A stretch of DNA of 64,000 bases from Streptomyces aureoverticillatus (GTDB lineage: Bacteria > Actinomycetota > Actinomycetes > Streptomycetales > Streptomycetaceae), in NCBI RefSeq assembly GCF_014649395.1, contig NZ_BMSY01000017.1, forward strand, positions 86,001-150,000, written 5' to 3'. Position numbers and translations under genes: made by a program. This document shows, in pieces, positions 54,079-61,498 of the stretch. Positions within the stretch are counted from its first letter, which is position 1. Every line of letters starts with the position of its first letter. The notes beneath the pieces were generated by a model. That model ran no database searches and had not been told where the DNA came from. It saw only the letters and a program-made list of their open reading frames with translations.

Positions 54079-54330
54079 TCAGGCCGACAGCGGCCTGGGC
54101 CGGCTCGCCGGTTCCGGCTGGGGATCGGGGTCCGGCACGGGGTCCGGCCCCGGCGGCTTCGGCACCGGCGACGGCGAGGGTTCCGGCAGCGGCACCGGGT
54201 CCGGGACGGGGCGCGGGGGCCCGCCGGGGTCGGGGGCCGGGCCGGGGCCGGGGCTCGGACCGGGGCCGGGGTCCGGGTGCGGGCCCGGGGTGGGGCCGGG
54301 CGGTACGGGGTCGGGGAACGGGTGGGTCAT
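54079..54330 (-). CDS. 83-residue proline-rich repetitive protein
   Basis: A small protein in which about half the residues are Pro and most others Gly, Asp, Ser or Glu, built from PDP/PGP triplets. There is no signal peptide or hydrophobic segment. The ATG has GGAGGAACC just upstream, which is why I accept it as real despite its low complexity. Function unknown; a disordered spacer-like or binding protein is possible. It might also be a fast-evolving repeat that happens to be open. Confidence 0.55.
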   Translation of the reverse strand: MTHPFPDPVPPGPTPGPHPDPGPGPSPGPGPAPDPGGPPRPVPDPVPLPEPSPSPVPKPPGPDPVPDPDPQPEPASRPRPLSA

Positions 54331-54494
54331 GGTTCCTCCAGCGGGTCGGAGGCGGATCGTGGCCGGGCCCGGCGGTGGCCCGGGCCCGGCCGGTTCCACT
54401 CTCTCCCGCCTCGCGTGCCCACGCTCGCCGAGTCCACGCGTCCGCTGCTCCGAAGGCGTCGTCACGCGGGCCCGCGTGACGCGGGCGGCCGAGG

Positions 54495-54935
54495 TCAGCC
54501 CTTGGTGCGGATGAGGCGCACGACGGGGATGTCGCGGCTGGTCTTGCGCCGGTAGTCGGCGTACGGGGCGAAGAGGTCGACGAGACGCGGCCAGACGCGT
54601 TCCTTCTCGTCCGCCGAAAGGGTCTCGGCGCGGGCGTCGAACCGCTCGGTGCCCACGCGCAGCCGGACGTCCGGCTCGTCGCGCAGGTTGCGGTACCACA
54701 GCGGGTGCTCGTCGGCGCCGCCGTTGGACGCCACGATCAGGTAGTCGTCGCCGTCGCGGCCGTAGATGAGGACGGTGCGCCGCCACTGCCCGGTGCGGCG
54801 GCCCTTGTAGTCGAGCAGGAGGCAGGGGGCGCCCTGGACGGTGGTGCCCTTGGTGCCGCCCGACTCCTCGTAGAGACGGGCCTGTTGGGCCACCCAGCCC
54901 GTCGGACTGATCACGACTTCTTCGGGGGAGGTCAT
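54495..54935 (-). CDS. Ddn-like deazaflavin (F420)-dependent nitroreductase family protein
   Basis: A 146-residue split beta-barrel protein: LLLDYKGRRTGQWRRTVLIYGRDGDDYLIVASNGGA and HPLWYRNLRDEPDVRLRVG are the family's core motifs, with Arg/Lys residues that bind F420. Members reduce a range of activated alkenes and nitro compounds; F420 is available in Streptomyces. It precedes nothing in operon on the same strand at close distance; a 164-bp gap with no feature I can name leads to the proline-rich gene. Confidence 0.9.
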   Translation of the reverse strand: MTSPEEVVISPTGWVAQQARLYEESGGTKGTTVQGAPCLLLDYKGRRTGQWRRTVLIYGRDGDDYLIVASNGGADEHPLWYRNLRDEPDVRLRVGTERFDARAETLSADEKERVWPRLVDLFAPYADYRRKTSRDIPVVRLIRTKG

Positions 54936-54969
54936 GGTCGAACCCTAGGGCGGACGATCAGCTTCCGCC

Positions 54970-55650
54970 TCATTCCCGGGGTTGATCCACCGCCGGTTCC
55001 GACTGCCGCGGCCGGCACAGGCGGGCGGCGGCGCGCAGGCCGGTGCGGGGGCTGGCGAGCACGGGCACGGTGGTGGTCACGCGGTCGGCGGCGTCGGCCA
55101 TGGAGGCCTGCGCGAGGACGACGGCGTCGACCGATCCGGCGGTCCCCTCGACGGCGTCGACGACGAGCCGCAGGAACCCCTCCCGGTCCCCCGCCTCGAA
55201 CCGCTCCCAGGCGCCGTCCACCAGGACGGTGCGTACGTCGACCGGGCGACCGAAGCGCTCGGCCTCCTCCGCCACCAGGGCGCGGGTGGGCTCCAGCGTC
55301 GAGGCGACCGTGGCGACCACGGCGACCGACGAGCCCGCCCGCACCGCCGCGGCGGCCATCGGACGGTCGACACGGAGCACGGGCACGCCCACGGCGGCGG
55401 CGTGGGACTCGGCGACGCCGCCGATGGTCGAGCAGGTGCACAGCACGGCGTCCGCTCCCCGGGCGGCGGCTTCGACGAGCGCGGCCCGGACGTCGTCCGC
55501 GACGGCGTCCGGGCCCTCGGCGCGGGCGCGGGCGAGCAGGTCCTCGTGGACGACGTGGCGCAGCGCGAGCCGCGGGTGGTCCGCGTCGCGCAGCGCGTCG
55601 AAGACGGGGACGTGCACGGTCGAGGTGTGCAGCAGCGCCAGCGTCACCAT
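54970..55650 (-). CDS. Aspartate/glutamate racemase-family protein lacking the second Cys
   Basis: A 226-residue two-domain protein of the Asp/Glu/hydantoin racemase superfamily. The first catalytic Cys is clear in LCTCSTIGG; at the second position the motif is LAQASMAD, with Ala/Ser instead of Cys. It may therefore be a decarboxylase- or isomerase-like relative with a single Cys, such as arylmalonate decarboxylase-type enzymes, rather than a true racemase. It lies 34 bp before the Ddn-like gene on the same strand. Confidence 0.8.
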   Translation of the reverse strand: MVTLALLHTSTVHVPVFDALRDADHPRLALRHVVHEDLLARARAEGPDAVADDVRAALVEAAARGADAVLCTCSTIGGVAESHAAAVGVPVLRVDRPMAAAAVRAGSSVAVVATVASTLEPTRALVAEEAERFGRPVDVRTVLVDGAWERFEAGDREGFLRLVVDAVEGTAGSVDAVVLAQASMADAADRVTTTVPVLASPRTGLRAAARLCRPRQSEPAVDQPRE

Positions 55651-55693
55651 GCCGAACCACTCCCGTCCGGGCGTCCTGACCGGCCCCCGTGGC

Positions 55694-56122
55694 TCATGCC
55701 GTGGTGACCCAGCCCCGTGCCCGCGCCAGGTCGAGGACGCAGGCCCGCACCTGCTTGATCTGATCGCCCGTCAGCGAGCCGACGGAGTCGAGCAGGGCCT
55801 CCGTGAGGTCCTGGGTGAACTCGTCGGCCGCCGGGGCGGTCCGCTCGCCGGCCGGGGCGGGCACGGAGCGCGCCGCCAGGCCGCCGCGCGGCAGTTGGTG
55901 CGAGTTCGACTGGTGGACCAGGCGGATGCGGGAGGCCTTGGGCCCCTTCTCCCCCATCTCCATGAAGAACTCGACCTCGCTGCCCTCCTGGTAGAGGTAC
56001 TTCTCGTCCACCAGGTCGTTCGCGTGCATGAAGACGTCCTCGTCGCCCACCTCGGGGGCGATGAATCCGTACCCGCGGACCTCGTCGAACCGCAGGACCT
56101 TCCCCGCCGTCAGCCCGGACAT
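55694..56122 (-). CDS. Cold-shock-domain protein with helical C-terminal extension
   Basis: A 142-residue protein: an N-terminal cold-shock OB fold with RNP1-like RGYGFIAPE and RNP2-like DVFMHANDL, then an Ala/Pro linker and a helical C-terminal half (LTEALLDSVGSLTGDQIKQVRACVLDLA). Normal cold-shock proteins end near residue 67, so the tail doubles the length. It probably binds RNA or single-stranded DNA. The ATG at 56122 is preferred; an in-frame start eight codons earlier is possible. Confidence 0.9.
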   Translation of the reverse strand: MSGLTAGKVLRFDEVRGYGFIAPEVGDEDVFMHANDLVDEKYLYQEGSEVEFFMEMGEKGPKASRIRLVHQSNSHQLPRGGLAARSVPAPAGERTAPAADEFTQDLTEALLDSVGSLTGDQIKQVRACVLDLARARGWVTTA

Positions 56123-56233
56123 GCCACCACACCTCACCCACACCACACGGCGGCATCGCCCTGTGCGAGACCGCCACAGCCGAATGAATCCGTGTACCGG
56201 GAATCGGTAGACGGATGAACTTGTAGCCAGAAT

Positions 56234-57943
56234 CTACCGTGCGGTGCGCGCCGGCGGCGACGGCGGTCGCTCATACCCCCGGTGCTCTGCGAGCACCGCT
56301 TCCGCGCAGGCGACGGCTCCTTCGATCGAGCCGGGGTCGGGCGTCCAGCAGTCGCTGACGAGGTGCACCGCCTCGCCGGGCAGCGGGGTGCGGACACGTG
56401 GCGCGACGGTGTCGGGGTCGTGCCCCGGCCGCCACACGTGCCACGCGCCGTCGTGCGGGGCGCTGTTCCAGTCCTGGGCGAGGGCGGACAGCGGGGGCTC
56501 CAGGTGTGGCAGGCCGTGCATCCGCGCGAGCAGGCGGTGGGCGTGCGCGGCCCTGGCTCCGGGCTCGCGCAGGGCGTCCCACGTCCTGGTGGCGGGGCCG
56601 CTCGGGTACGCGGCGAGCAGCAGCGCCGGGCCGTCGGCGCGGGCGGGGCCGGGCGGCGGGCAGGTGCCTCCGTACCAGAGCTGCCGCAGCGGCAGGTCCG
56701 TCGTGCTGCGCCCGCGCGTCATGCCGAGCCGCTGCCACCAGGCCGTCCGGTACAGCAGGAAGAGCTTGTACGCGGGCACGGCCTCGACGGCCGCCAGGTC
56801 CGCGCGCAGGCGTGGGGTGAAGGGCAGCCCGTCCTGGTCGAGCCGGAGCAGGGGGTCCTGCGGCAGGGCGAGGACGACGGTGCGCGCGTGGACGTGGGTG
56901 TGTTCCCCGGTGGCGCGGCCTTCGGCGTCCTCCAGGGCGAAGGTGAGGCGGTAGCGGACGGGGCCGGAGGGCGCGGCGCCGTCCGGCGGCGCGTGGCCCG
57001 GGTCATCCGGCGGCACGCGGTCGACGCGCAGCAGGCGGTGCCCGAAGCGGAGGCTGCCGCCGGCCGCCGTGAACCGGTCGCACAGGGCGCGCGGCAGGCT
57101 CTGCATGCCATGACGCAGCGTCACATACTCGGCGTGCGGCGGGGTGCGGAACAGGATGCCGAGCTGTTCGGCGGCGTTCTCGCCGCTGGAGCCGATGTCG
57201 TACCCGCCCGTGTCGTGGAGGAGCGCGACGGCCTCCGCGCCGAGCACCGCGCGCAGCGCTTCGGCGTACGTGGACTGCCTCAACGGGACACCGCCGAGGG
57301 CCACTTGGCGGCTGCGCCGCCGGAACTCGGCCGCCGCCCGCGCGGCCCGGTGCGCGTCGCCCCGCTCCAGCGCCTCGTGGTGGGACCTGCGCAGTGCGGT
57401 GAAGCCGGGGAGGAGTGTGTTCGCCGCGCGCAGGACCAGGTCGTCGGGGCTCAGGCCGCGCTCGTCGTCGGCCAGGTCGTACGGAAGTCTCGTGGCGTCG
57501 ACCAAGTGGCGTTGGCGCAGGCTCACTCCGCGTACGTGGACGAGGTTCTCGGGCCGTCCGAAGTCGAAGGGCACGAGGTCGGAGGTGAGGCCCACCTCCT
57601 GGATGACGCCGAGGACCTGCCGAAGGCCGCGGTGCAGGCGCATCGCCCCGAGGTCGGCATGGAGCCCGTCCCCCATCGGCACCGACCACAATCGGCCGCC
57701 CACCCGATGCGTGCGCTCGAAGAGGGCCACCCGCTCGGAACGGAATTCCCCCGCGCGTTCCCCGTGGCGTGCCAGGCGATACGCCAGGAGGCAGCCGCCG
57801 ATTCCGGCACCCACTATCGCCGTATCGAGCCACGGAACGTCCGGAAACGGCCGGTGAGTTCGCGTACTCGCAGGCGTATCCGTGTTTGCCACTGCATGGT
57901 TTACCGCACTTTTCTGGTGATCTACAGTCGCGTTCACGTACAT
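56234..57943 (-). CDS. FAD-dependent amine/amino-acid oxidase-like protein
   Basis: A 569-residue flavoprotein: FAD dinucleotide motif VGAGIGGCLLAYRLA at about 43-57, the GGRLWS flavin motif near 83, a large substrate domain, and a C-terminal SDCWTPDPGSIEGAV that closes the flavin site as in monoamine oxidases and L-amino-acid oxidases. The substrate is unknown. No ribosome site is visible at the ATG, only 24 bp from the divergent gene; a GTG at 57892 would remove 17 residues and clear the divergent promoter. Divergent from an unknown gene and a DUF5988 gene, suggesting a small biosynthetic or signalling locus. Confidence 0.82.
   Translation of the reverse strand: MYVNATVDHQKSAVNHAVANTDTPASTRTHRPFPDVPWLDTAIVGAGIGGCLLAYRLARHGERAGEFRSERVALFERTHRVGGRLWSVPMGDGLHADLGAMRLHRGLRQVLGVIQEVGLTSDLVPFDFGRPENLVHVRGVSLRQRHLVDATRLPYDLADDERGLSPDDLVLRAANTLLPGFTALRRSHHEALERGDAHRAARAAAEFRRRSRQVALGGVPLRQSTYAEALRAVLGAEAVALLHDTGGYDIGSSGENAAEQLGILFRTPPHAEYVTLRHGMQSLPRALCDRFTAAGGSLRFGHRLLRVDRVPPDDPGHAPPDGAAPSGPVRYRLTFALEDAEGRATGEHTHVHARTVVLALPQDPLLRLDQDGLPFTPRLRADLAAVEAVPAYKLFLLYRTAWWQRLGMTRGRSTTDLPLRQLWYGGTCPPPGPARADGPALLLAAYPSGPATRTWDALREPGARAAHAHRLLARMHGLPHLEPPLSALAQDWNSAPHDGAWHVWRPGHDPDTVAPRVRTPLPGEAVHLVSDCWTPDPGSIEGAVACAEAVLAEHRGYERPPSPPARTAR
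57900..57928 (+). promoter_or_regulatory. Candidate promoter of the 57968 gene, inside the amine oxidase 5' end
   Basis: TTTACC (57900-57905) and TACAGT (57923-57928) are 17 bp apart in an AT-rich stretch, about 40 bp before the plus-strand ATG. Confidence 0.5.
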
Positions 57944-57967
57944 GTCTTAGCACGCTGGAGCGAACCC

Positions 57968-58696
57968 ATGATCTTCCGCAAAGATGTCGTCGCCGAAACC
58001 GCGGGCGCCTATGACACGTTGTCCTCCTACTTCCAGGACGTACGGTCGTTCTTCGAAGTCCTCAGCGTGCGTTTCAGCCTGCCCGAGTACGGGGTGCGAC
58101 TGCGCCCGATAGCCGGGAACGAACTGTTCTCGAATGCCAACAGTTACCTGCTCTCCGACGACAGCTCCTACCCGTACTACCTGTGGCTGCCGAGCTGGCT
58201 CGGCCGGTTCTACATCGACGCCGACCGGATCCCCGAAGGCCGCCGGGCCGACGACGTGAGCACCGCGCACGCCCGCCACATCGCGTTCGTCTGGCCGTGG
58301 CTCGGCTTCAACGACGCCTACGTCAAGGACGCCGGGGAGCCCGAGTGCTGGTTCGGCGTGGCCGAGCCGATGCCGCTGGACCCGGGCGAGACGGTGCGCA
58401 CCACCGCGCAGAGCCTGTTCAACCACTTCCGGCTGGAGCACACCCTGGACGGCGAGCAGCACGGCTGGATGACCGGCCGTTTCACGCCCAACCCGGCCAT
58501 CGGCTGCGACCTGGCGGGCCGGTGGCATCTGCGCCGGGTCCCGCTGTCGGCGCTCACCAGCTACTACGAGGTCGAGAAGAACGTCATTCAGCCCCTCGGC
58601 GAGAAGTTCACCGAGCTCGCGGGCACTTCGACCGACACCCGGATCCCGACTCATCCGCTGTGCGACCGCGAACAAGTTCGGATCACCACCTCCTAG
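57968..58696 (+). CDS. 242-residue protein of unknown function
   Basis: I do not recognise the family. The protein is soluble, rich in aromatic residues (SYPYYLWLPSWLGRFYID, IAFVWPWLGFNDAY), with no signal peptide or membrane helix, and two Cys (in ECWFGV and GCDLAG). GGAG lies seven bases before the ATG. It is divergent from the amine oxidase and 107 bp ahead of the DUF5988 gene, so it is likely part of one functional locus. Possible roles are an enzyme or a binding protein; nothing catalytic can be assigned. Confidence 0.8.
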   Translation: MIFRKDVVAETAGAYDTLSSYFQDVRSFFEVLSVRFSLPEYGVRLRPIAGNELFSNANSYLLSDDSSYPYYLWLPSWLGRFYIDADRIPEGRRADDVSTAHARHIAFVWPWLGFNDAYVKDAGEPECWFGVAEPMPLDPGETVRTTAQSLFNHFRLEHTLDGEQHGWMTGRFTPNPAIGCDLAGRWHLRRVPLSALTSYYEVEKNVIQPLGEKFTELAGTSTDTRIPTHPLCDREQVRITTS

Positions 58697-58803
58697 AGCG
58701 GCAGCGCGATAGGGGTTATTGAGGGGTGCCGCGGGGCTATCCGAATCCCTCGTGACCGCAGAACAATCTCACACGTCCGAGGTGCCAAGACGAGAGGTGA
58801 CCC

Positions 58804-59079
58804 ATGCGAGGAATCGACAACAGCATCTCCGCCATCACAGTGAACTCCGTCCACCTCGAAGGCGGTCCGAGCACGCTTTCCGGAACTGTCGTCCTCGCGG
58901 ATCTCAACGAAGTGATCTGCTCCGCGGAGAAGATCAAGATTCGGCTCGGAAACGGTTATGAGCACTACGAGTTCATCGACGCACCGGTCTCCTTCCATAG
59001 CCCCGCGCAGGACGGTGAATCCGGTGCGTCCGGTCCGCTGAAGCTGCGGTGGGTCGGCCGCACGAAAATCGCCGAGTAG
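58804..59079 (+). CDS. DUF5988-type small protein
   Basis: A 91-residue protein whose layout (short strand with EGGP, then GNGYEHYEF, and a terminal WVGRTKIAE) matches my recollection of the DUF5988 family. These proteins are small beta-rich products often found in natural-product loci; their role is unknown to me. GAGAGGTG lies just before the ATG. GC content looks lower than in neighbouring genes. A very strong hairpin follows. Confidence 0.75.
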   Translation: MRGIDNSISAITVNSVHLEGGPSTLSGTVVLADLNEVICSAEKIKIRLGNGYEHYEFIDAPVSFHSPAQDGESGASGPLKLRWVGRTKIAE

Positions 59080-59125
59080 CGGCGGCGCAGAGGAGAGCCC
59101 CGACTTCGGATTCCCCCCCACATAC

Positions 59126-59182
59126 CCCCCCACAAGATCGGGCCCCACCGCGAAAGGCGGTGGGGCCCGATCTTGTGGGGGG
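59126..59182. terminator. Exceptional bidirectional terminator: 26-bp perfect stem
   Basis: Arms 59126-59151 and 59157-59182 are exact complements (core ACAAGATCGGGCCCCACCGC) around a GAAAG loop. It separates the DUF5988 gene from the convergent MMPL gene and ends 7 bp before the latter's stop. Confidence 0.85.
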
Positions 59183-59189
59183 CCTGGGG

Positions 59190-61382
59190 TCAGTCGCGCC
59201 GGCCGCGCGGGGCGTACGGGGCGCCGCCGCCCTGGGCCGGAACCGGCTGCTGCTGGTGGTGGCCGGCGTACGGCGGGCCGCCCTGCTGCGGCTGGTCCGG
59301 CCTGATCCGGCGCGGCCACCACGCGGCCCGCCCGAACAGGGCGGTGAGCGCGGGCGTGAAGAACATCGCCATGACGAACGCCCCGATGACGATGCCGAAG
59401 GCGACCGCGAACCCGATCTGGGCGAGCGAGGCATCGCTGGCGAGCAGCATCGAAGCGAACGTACCCGCGAGGATCACACCGGCCGCGGCCACCGTCGGGC
59501 CCGCGTGCTGGATGCTCTTGGCGGTGGCCTCACGCGGGCCGAGGCCCTCCTTCGCCTCTTCCCGCAGGCGCGCCACCATCAGGATGTTGTAGTCGGTCCC
59601 GATGGCGACCACGAACAGATACATGATGACGGGCAGGAAGAAGGTCAGGCCCGACTGGCCCTGGATCTCCTGGAAGAGGATCACGCTGGCGCCGAGCGTG
59701 GCCCCGAAGCCGAGTGCCACCGAGACCATCAGATAGATGGGCGCGACGATGCTGCGCAGCAGCAGGCCGAGGATGAGCATGATGAGCGCGGCCGCGACCG
59801 GGAAGACCACGGAGAAGTCCCGGTTGACGGCCTTGTTGATGTCGACGAACACCGACGTGACGCCGCCCACCTTCGTCTCGGTGCCCGGCGGGGCGGCCTC
59901 GTGCGCCGTGCTGCGCAGCGGGCCGCGTACGACGTCCATCGCCTTGCGGCCGTTGGGGTCCATCGTCAGGACGGCGTTGAACTCGGCGGTCGTACCGTCC
60001 TTGCTGACCTGGGTGCGCGAGGCGCTGCCCACGCCCTTGACCTTCTTGAGGTCGGCGACGAATGCCTTCATGTCCGCGTCGCGGAGCTTCTCGCCGTTGG
60101 TGGAACGCATCAGGACGGTGCTCGGGTTGGTGCTGCCCGCCGGCAGGTCCTTGCTCATGGTGTGCAGTGCGACCTGGGACTCCTTCTTGGAGTTGGCGTC
60201 CTCCTGGCTCGCGAACGTCGGCTTGTAGCCGAACGCGCCCAGGGCGAGGACGATCATCAGCAGGCCGGAGCCGATCACGAACAGGCCGGGGCGGCGGGCC
60301 ACCGACTTGCCCACGGCCTCGAAGCGGGCCGCGCGCGGCTCCCGCTGCCAGGACTTGGACGGCCAGAACACCTTGGTGCCCATCAGCGAGATGATCGCCG
60401 GGATCAGGGTGAGGCTGGCGAGCAGGGTCACGCCGATGGCGATGGCCAGGGCCGGGCCCATGGAGACCAGGAAGCTGAGCGAGGAGAGCAGCAGCGCCAG
60501 GAAGCAGACGATGACGGCTCCGGCAGCCGAGGCGATGGCCTCGCCGACCCGGCCGACGGCGGAGATCATCGCGGTCTTCGGGTCCTCGCCGAGCCGCAGC
60601 CGCTCCCGGTAACGGAACATCAGGAACAGGATGTAGTCGGTGCCGACGCCGAAGAGCACCACGATGAGCAGCGACGACACCGAGCTGTCGGCCTTGAGGT
60701 GGAACTCCTTGGCGGAGATCGCGATGAGGCCGTTGGCGATCTGGGAGACCAGCGTGATGCCGACGATGGTGAGGACGGTGATCGTCGGGCTGCGGAAGAT
60801 GATCGTCATCAGGACGACGATCAGGACGATGGTGCCGATGAAGATCAGCCCGTCGGCCTCCTTCGACGCCTTCTCGTTGTCGAGCTGAGTGGCCGCGTCA
60901 CCCGTGACGCCCGCCTTCAACCCGGTATCGGCGACCAGCGGTTCGAGGTCGTCGCGCATGTCCTCGACCGCGTGCTGCTGGCCCTTGTCGCCCGCCTTCA
61001 CGTCGGCCATCGACACCATCACCGTCTGCACCTTCTTGTGCGGTGACGGCGGCGCGGTGATGACCTGCTCGACCTTCTCGTACTTCTTGGCCGCGAGCGC
61101 CTTGCCGACCTTGGTGACCTCGGCCGAGTCGGCCTTGTCCAGGGCCTTGCCGTCCTCGCGCGTGAACACCACGATCGCCGACGGGCTGAAGCCCTTCGGG
61201 AACTCCTTCTCCTGGATCTTCTGCGCCTGGATCGACTCGTAGTGCTTGGGAAGGAACTCTGCCTGATCCGATGTGGTGGTCAGCGACGGGGCGTAGCCGA
61301 TCACGGCCGCCCCGGCGATGAGCCAGCCGATGATCACCAGCCATCGGTGGCCGACGACGAAACGTCCTAGTGCTTTGAACAC
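59190..61382 (-). CDS. MMPL/RND-family membrane transporter
   Basis: A 730-residue transporter of the MMPL type with the two-fold layout of one helix, an extracellular domain and five helices, twice. Each half has the proton-relay-type GTDY motif (FGVGTDYILFLMFRYRERL and IGTDYNILMVARLREEA). A Pro/Gln/Gly-rich cytoplasmic tail ends the protein. Such proteins export lipids, siderophores or metabolites. The GTG at 61382 has GGAAGGA just upstream and gives the canonical FKALGRFVVGHRWLVI start; a much longer open frame upstream is the opposite-frame shadow of the PH gene. Confidence 0.93.
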   Translation of the reverse strand: MFKALGRFVVGHRWLVIIGWLIAGAAVIGYAPSLTTTSDQAEFLPKHYESIQAQKIQEKEFPKGFSPSAIVVFTREDGKALDKADSAEVTKVGKALAAKKYEKVEQVITAPPSPHKKVQTVMVSMADVKAGDKGQQHAVEDMRDDLEPLVADTGLKAGVTGDAATQLDNEKASKEADGLIFIGTIVLIVVLMTIIFRSPTITVLTIVGITLVSQIANGLIAISAKEFHLKADSSVSSLLIVVLFGVGTDYILFLMFRYRERLRLGEDPKTAMISAVGRVGEAIASAAGAVIVCFLALLLSSLSFLVSMGPALAIAIGVTLLASLTLIPAIISLMGTKVFWPSKSWQREPRAARFEAVGKSVARRPGLFVIGSGLLMIVLALGAFGYKPTFASQEDANSKKESQVALHTMSKDLPAGSTNPSTVLMRSTNGEKLRDADMKAFVADLKKVKGVGSASRTQVSKDGTTAEFNAVLTMDPNGRKAMDVVRGPLRSTAHEAAPPGTETKVGGVTSVFVDINKAVNRDFSVVFPVAAALIMLILGLLLRSIVAPIYLMVSVALGFGATLGASVILFQEIQGQSGLTFFLPVIMYLFVVAIGTDYNILMVARLREEAKEGLGPREATAKSIQHAGPTVAAAGVILAGTFASMLLASDASLAQIGFAVAFGIVIGAFVMAMFFTPALTALFGRAAWWPRRIRPDQPQQGGPPYAGHHQQQPVPAQGGGAPYAPRGRRD

Positions 61383-61498
61383 GGTTCCTTCCTCCACTCC
61401 GGAACACACCGGAGTACTTGGGCTTCCAGGGGCTTTGTGGTGCTGGCTCGGACGGGTGCCGCGGACGCGGCGGGCCACACGCACGGGCGCGCGTGGTT

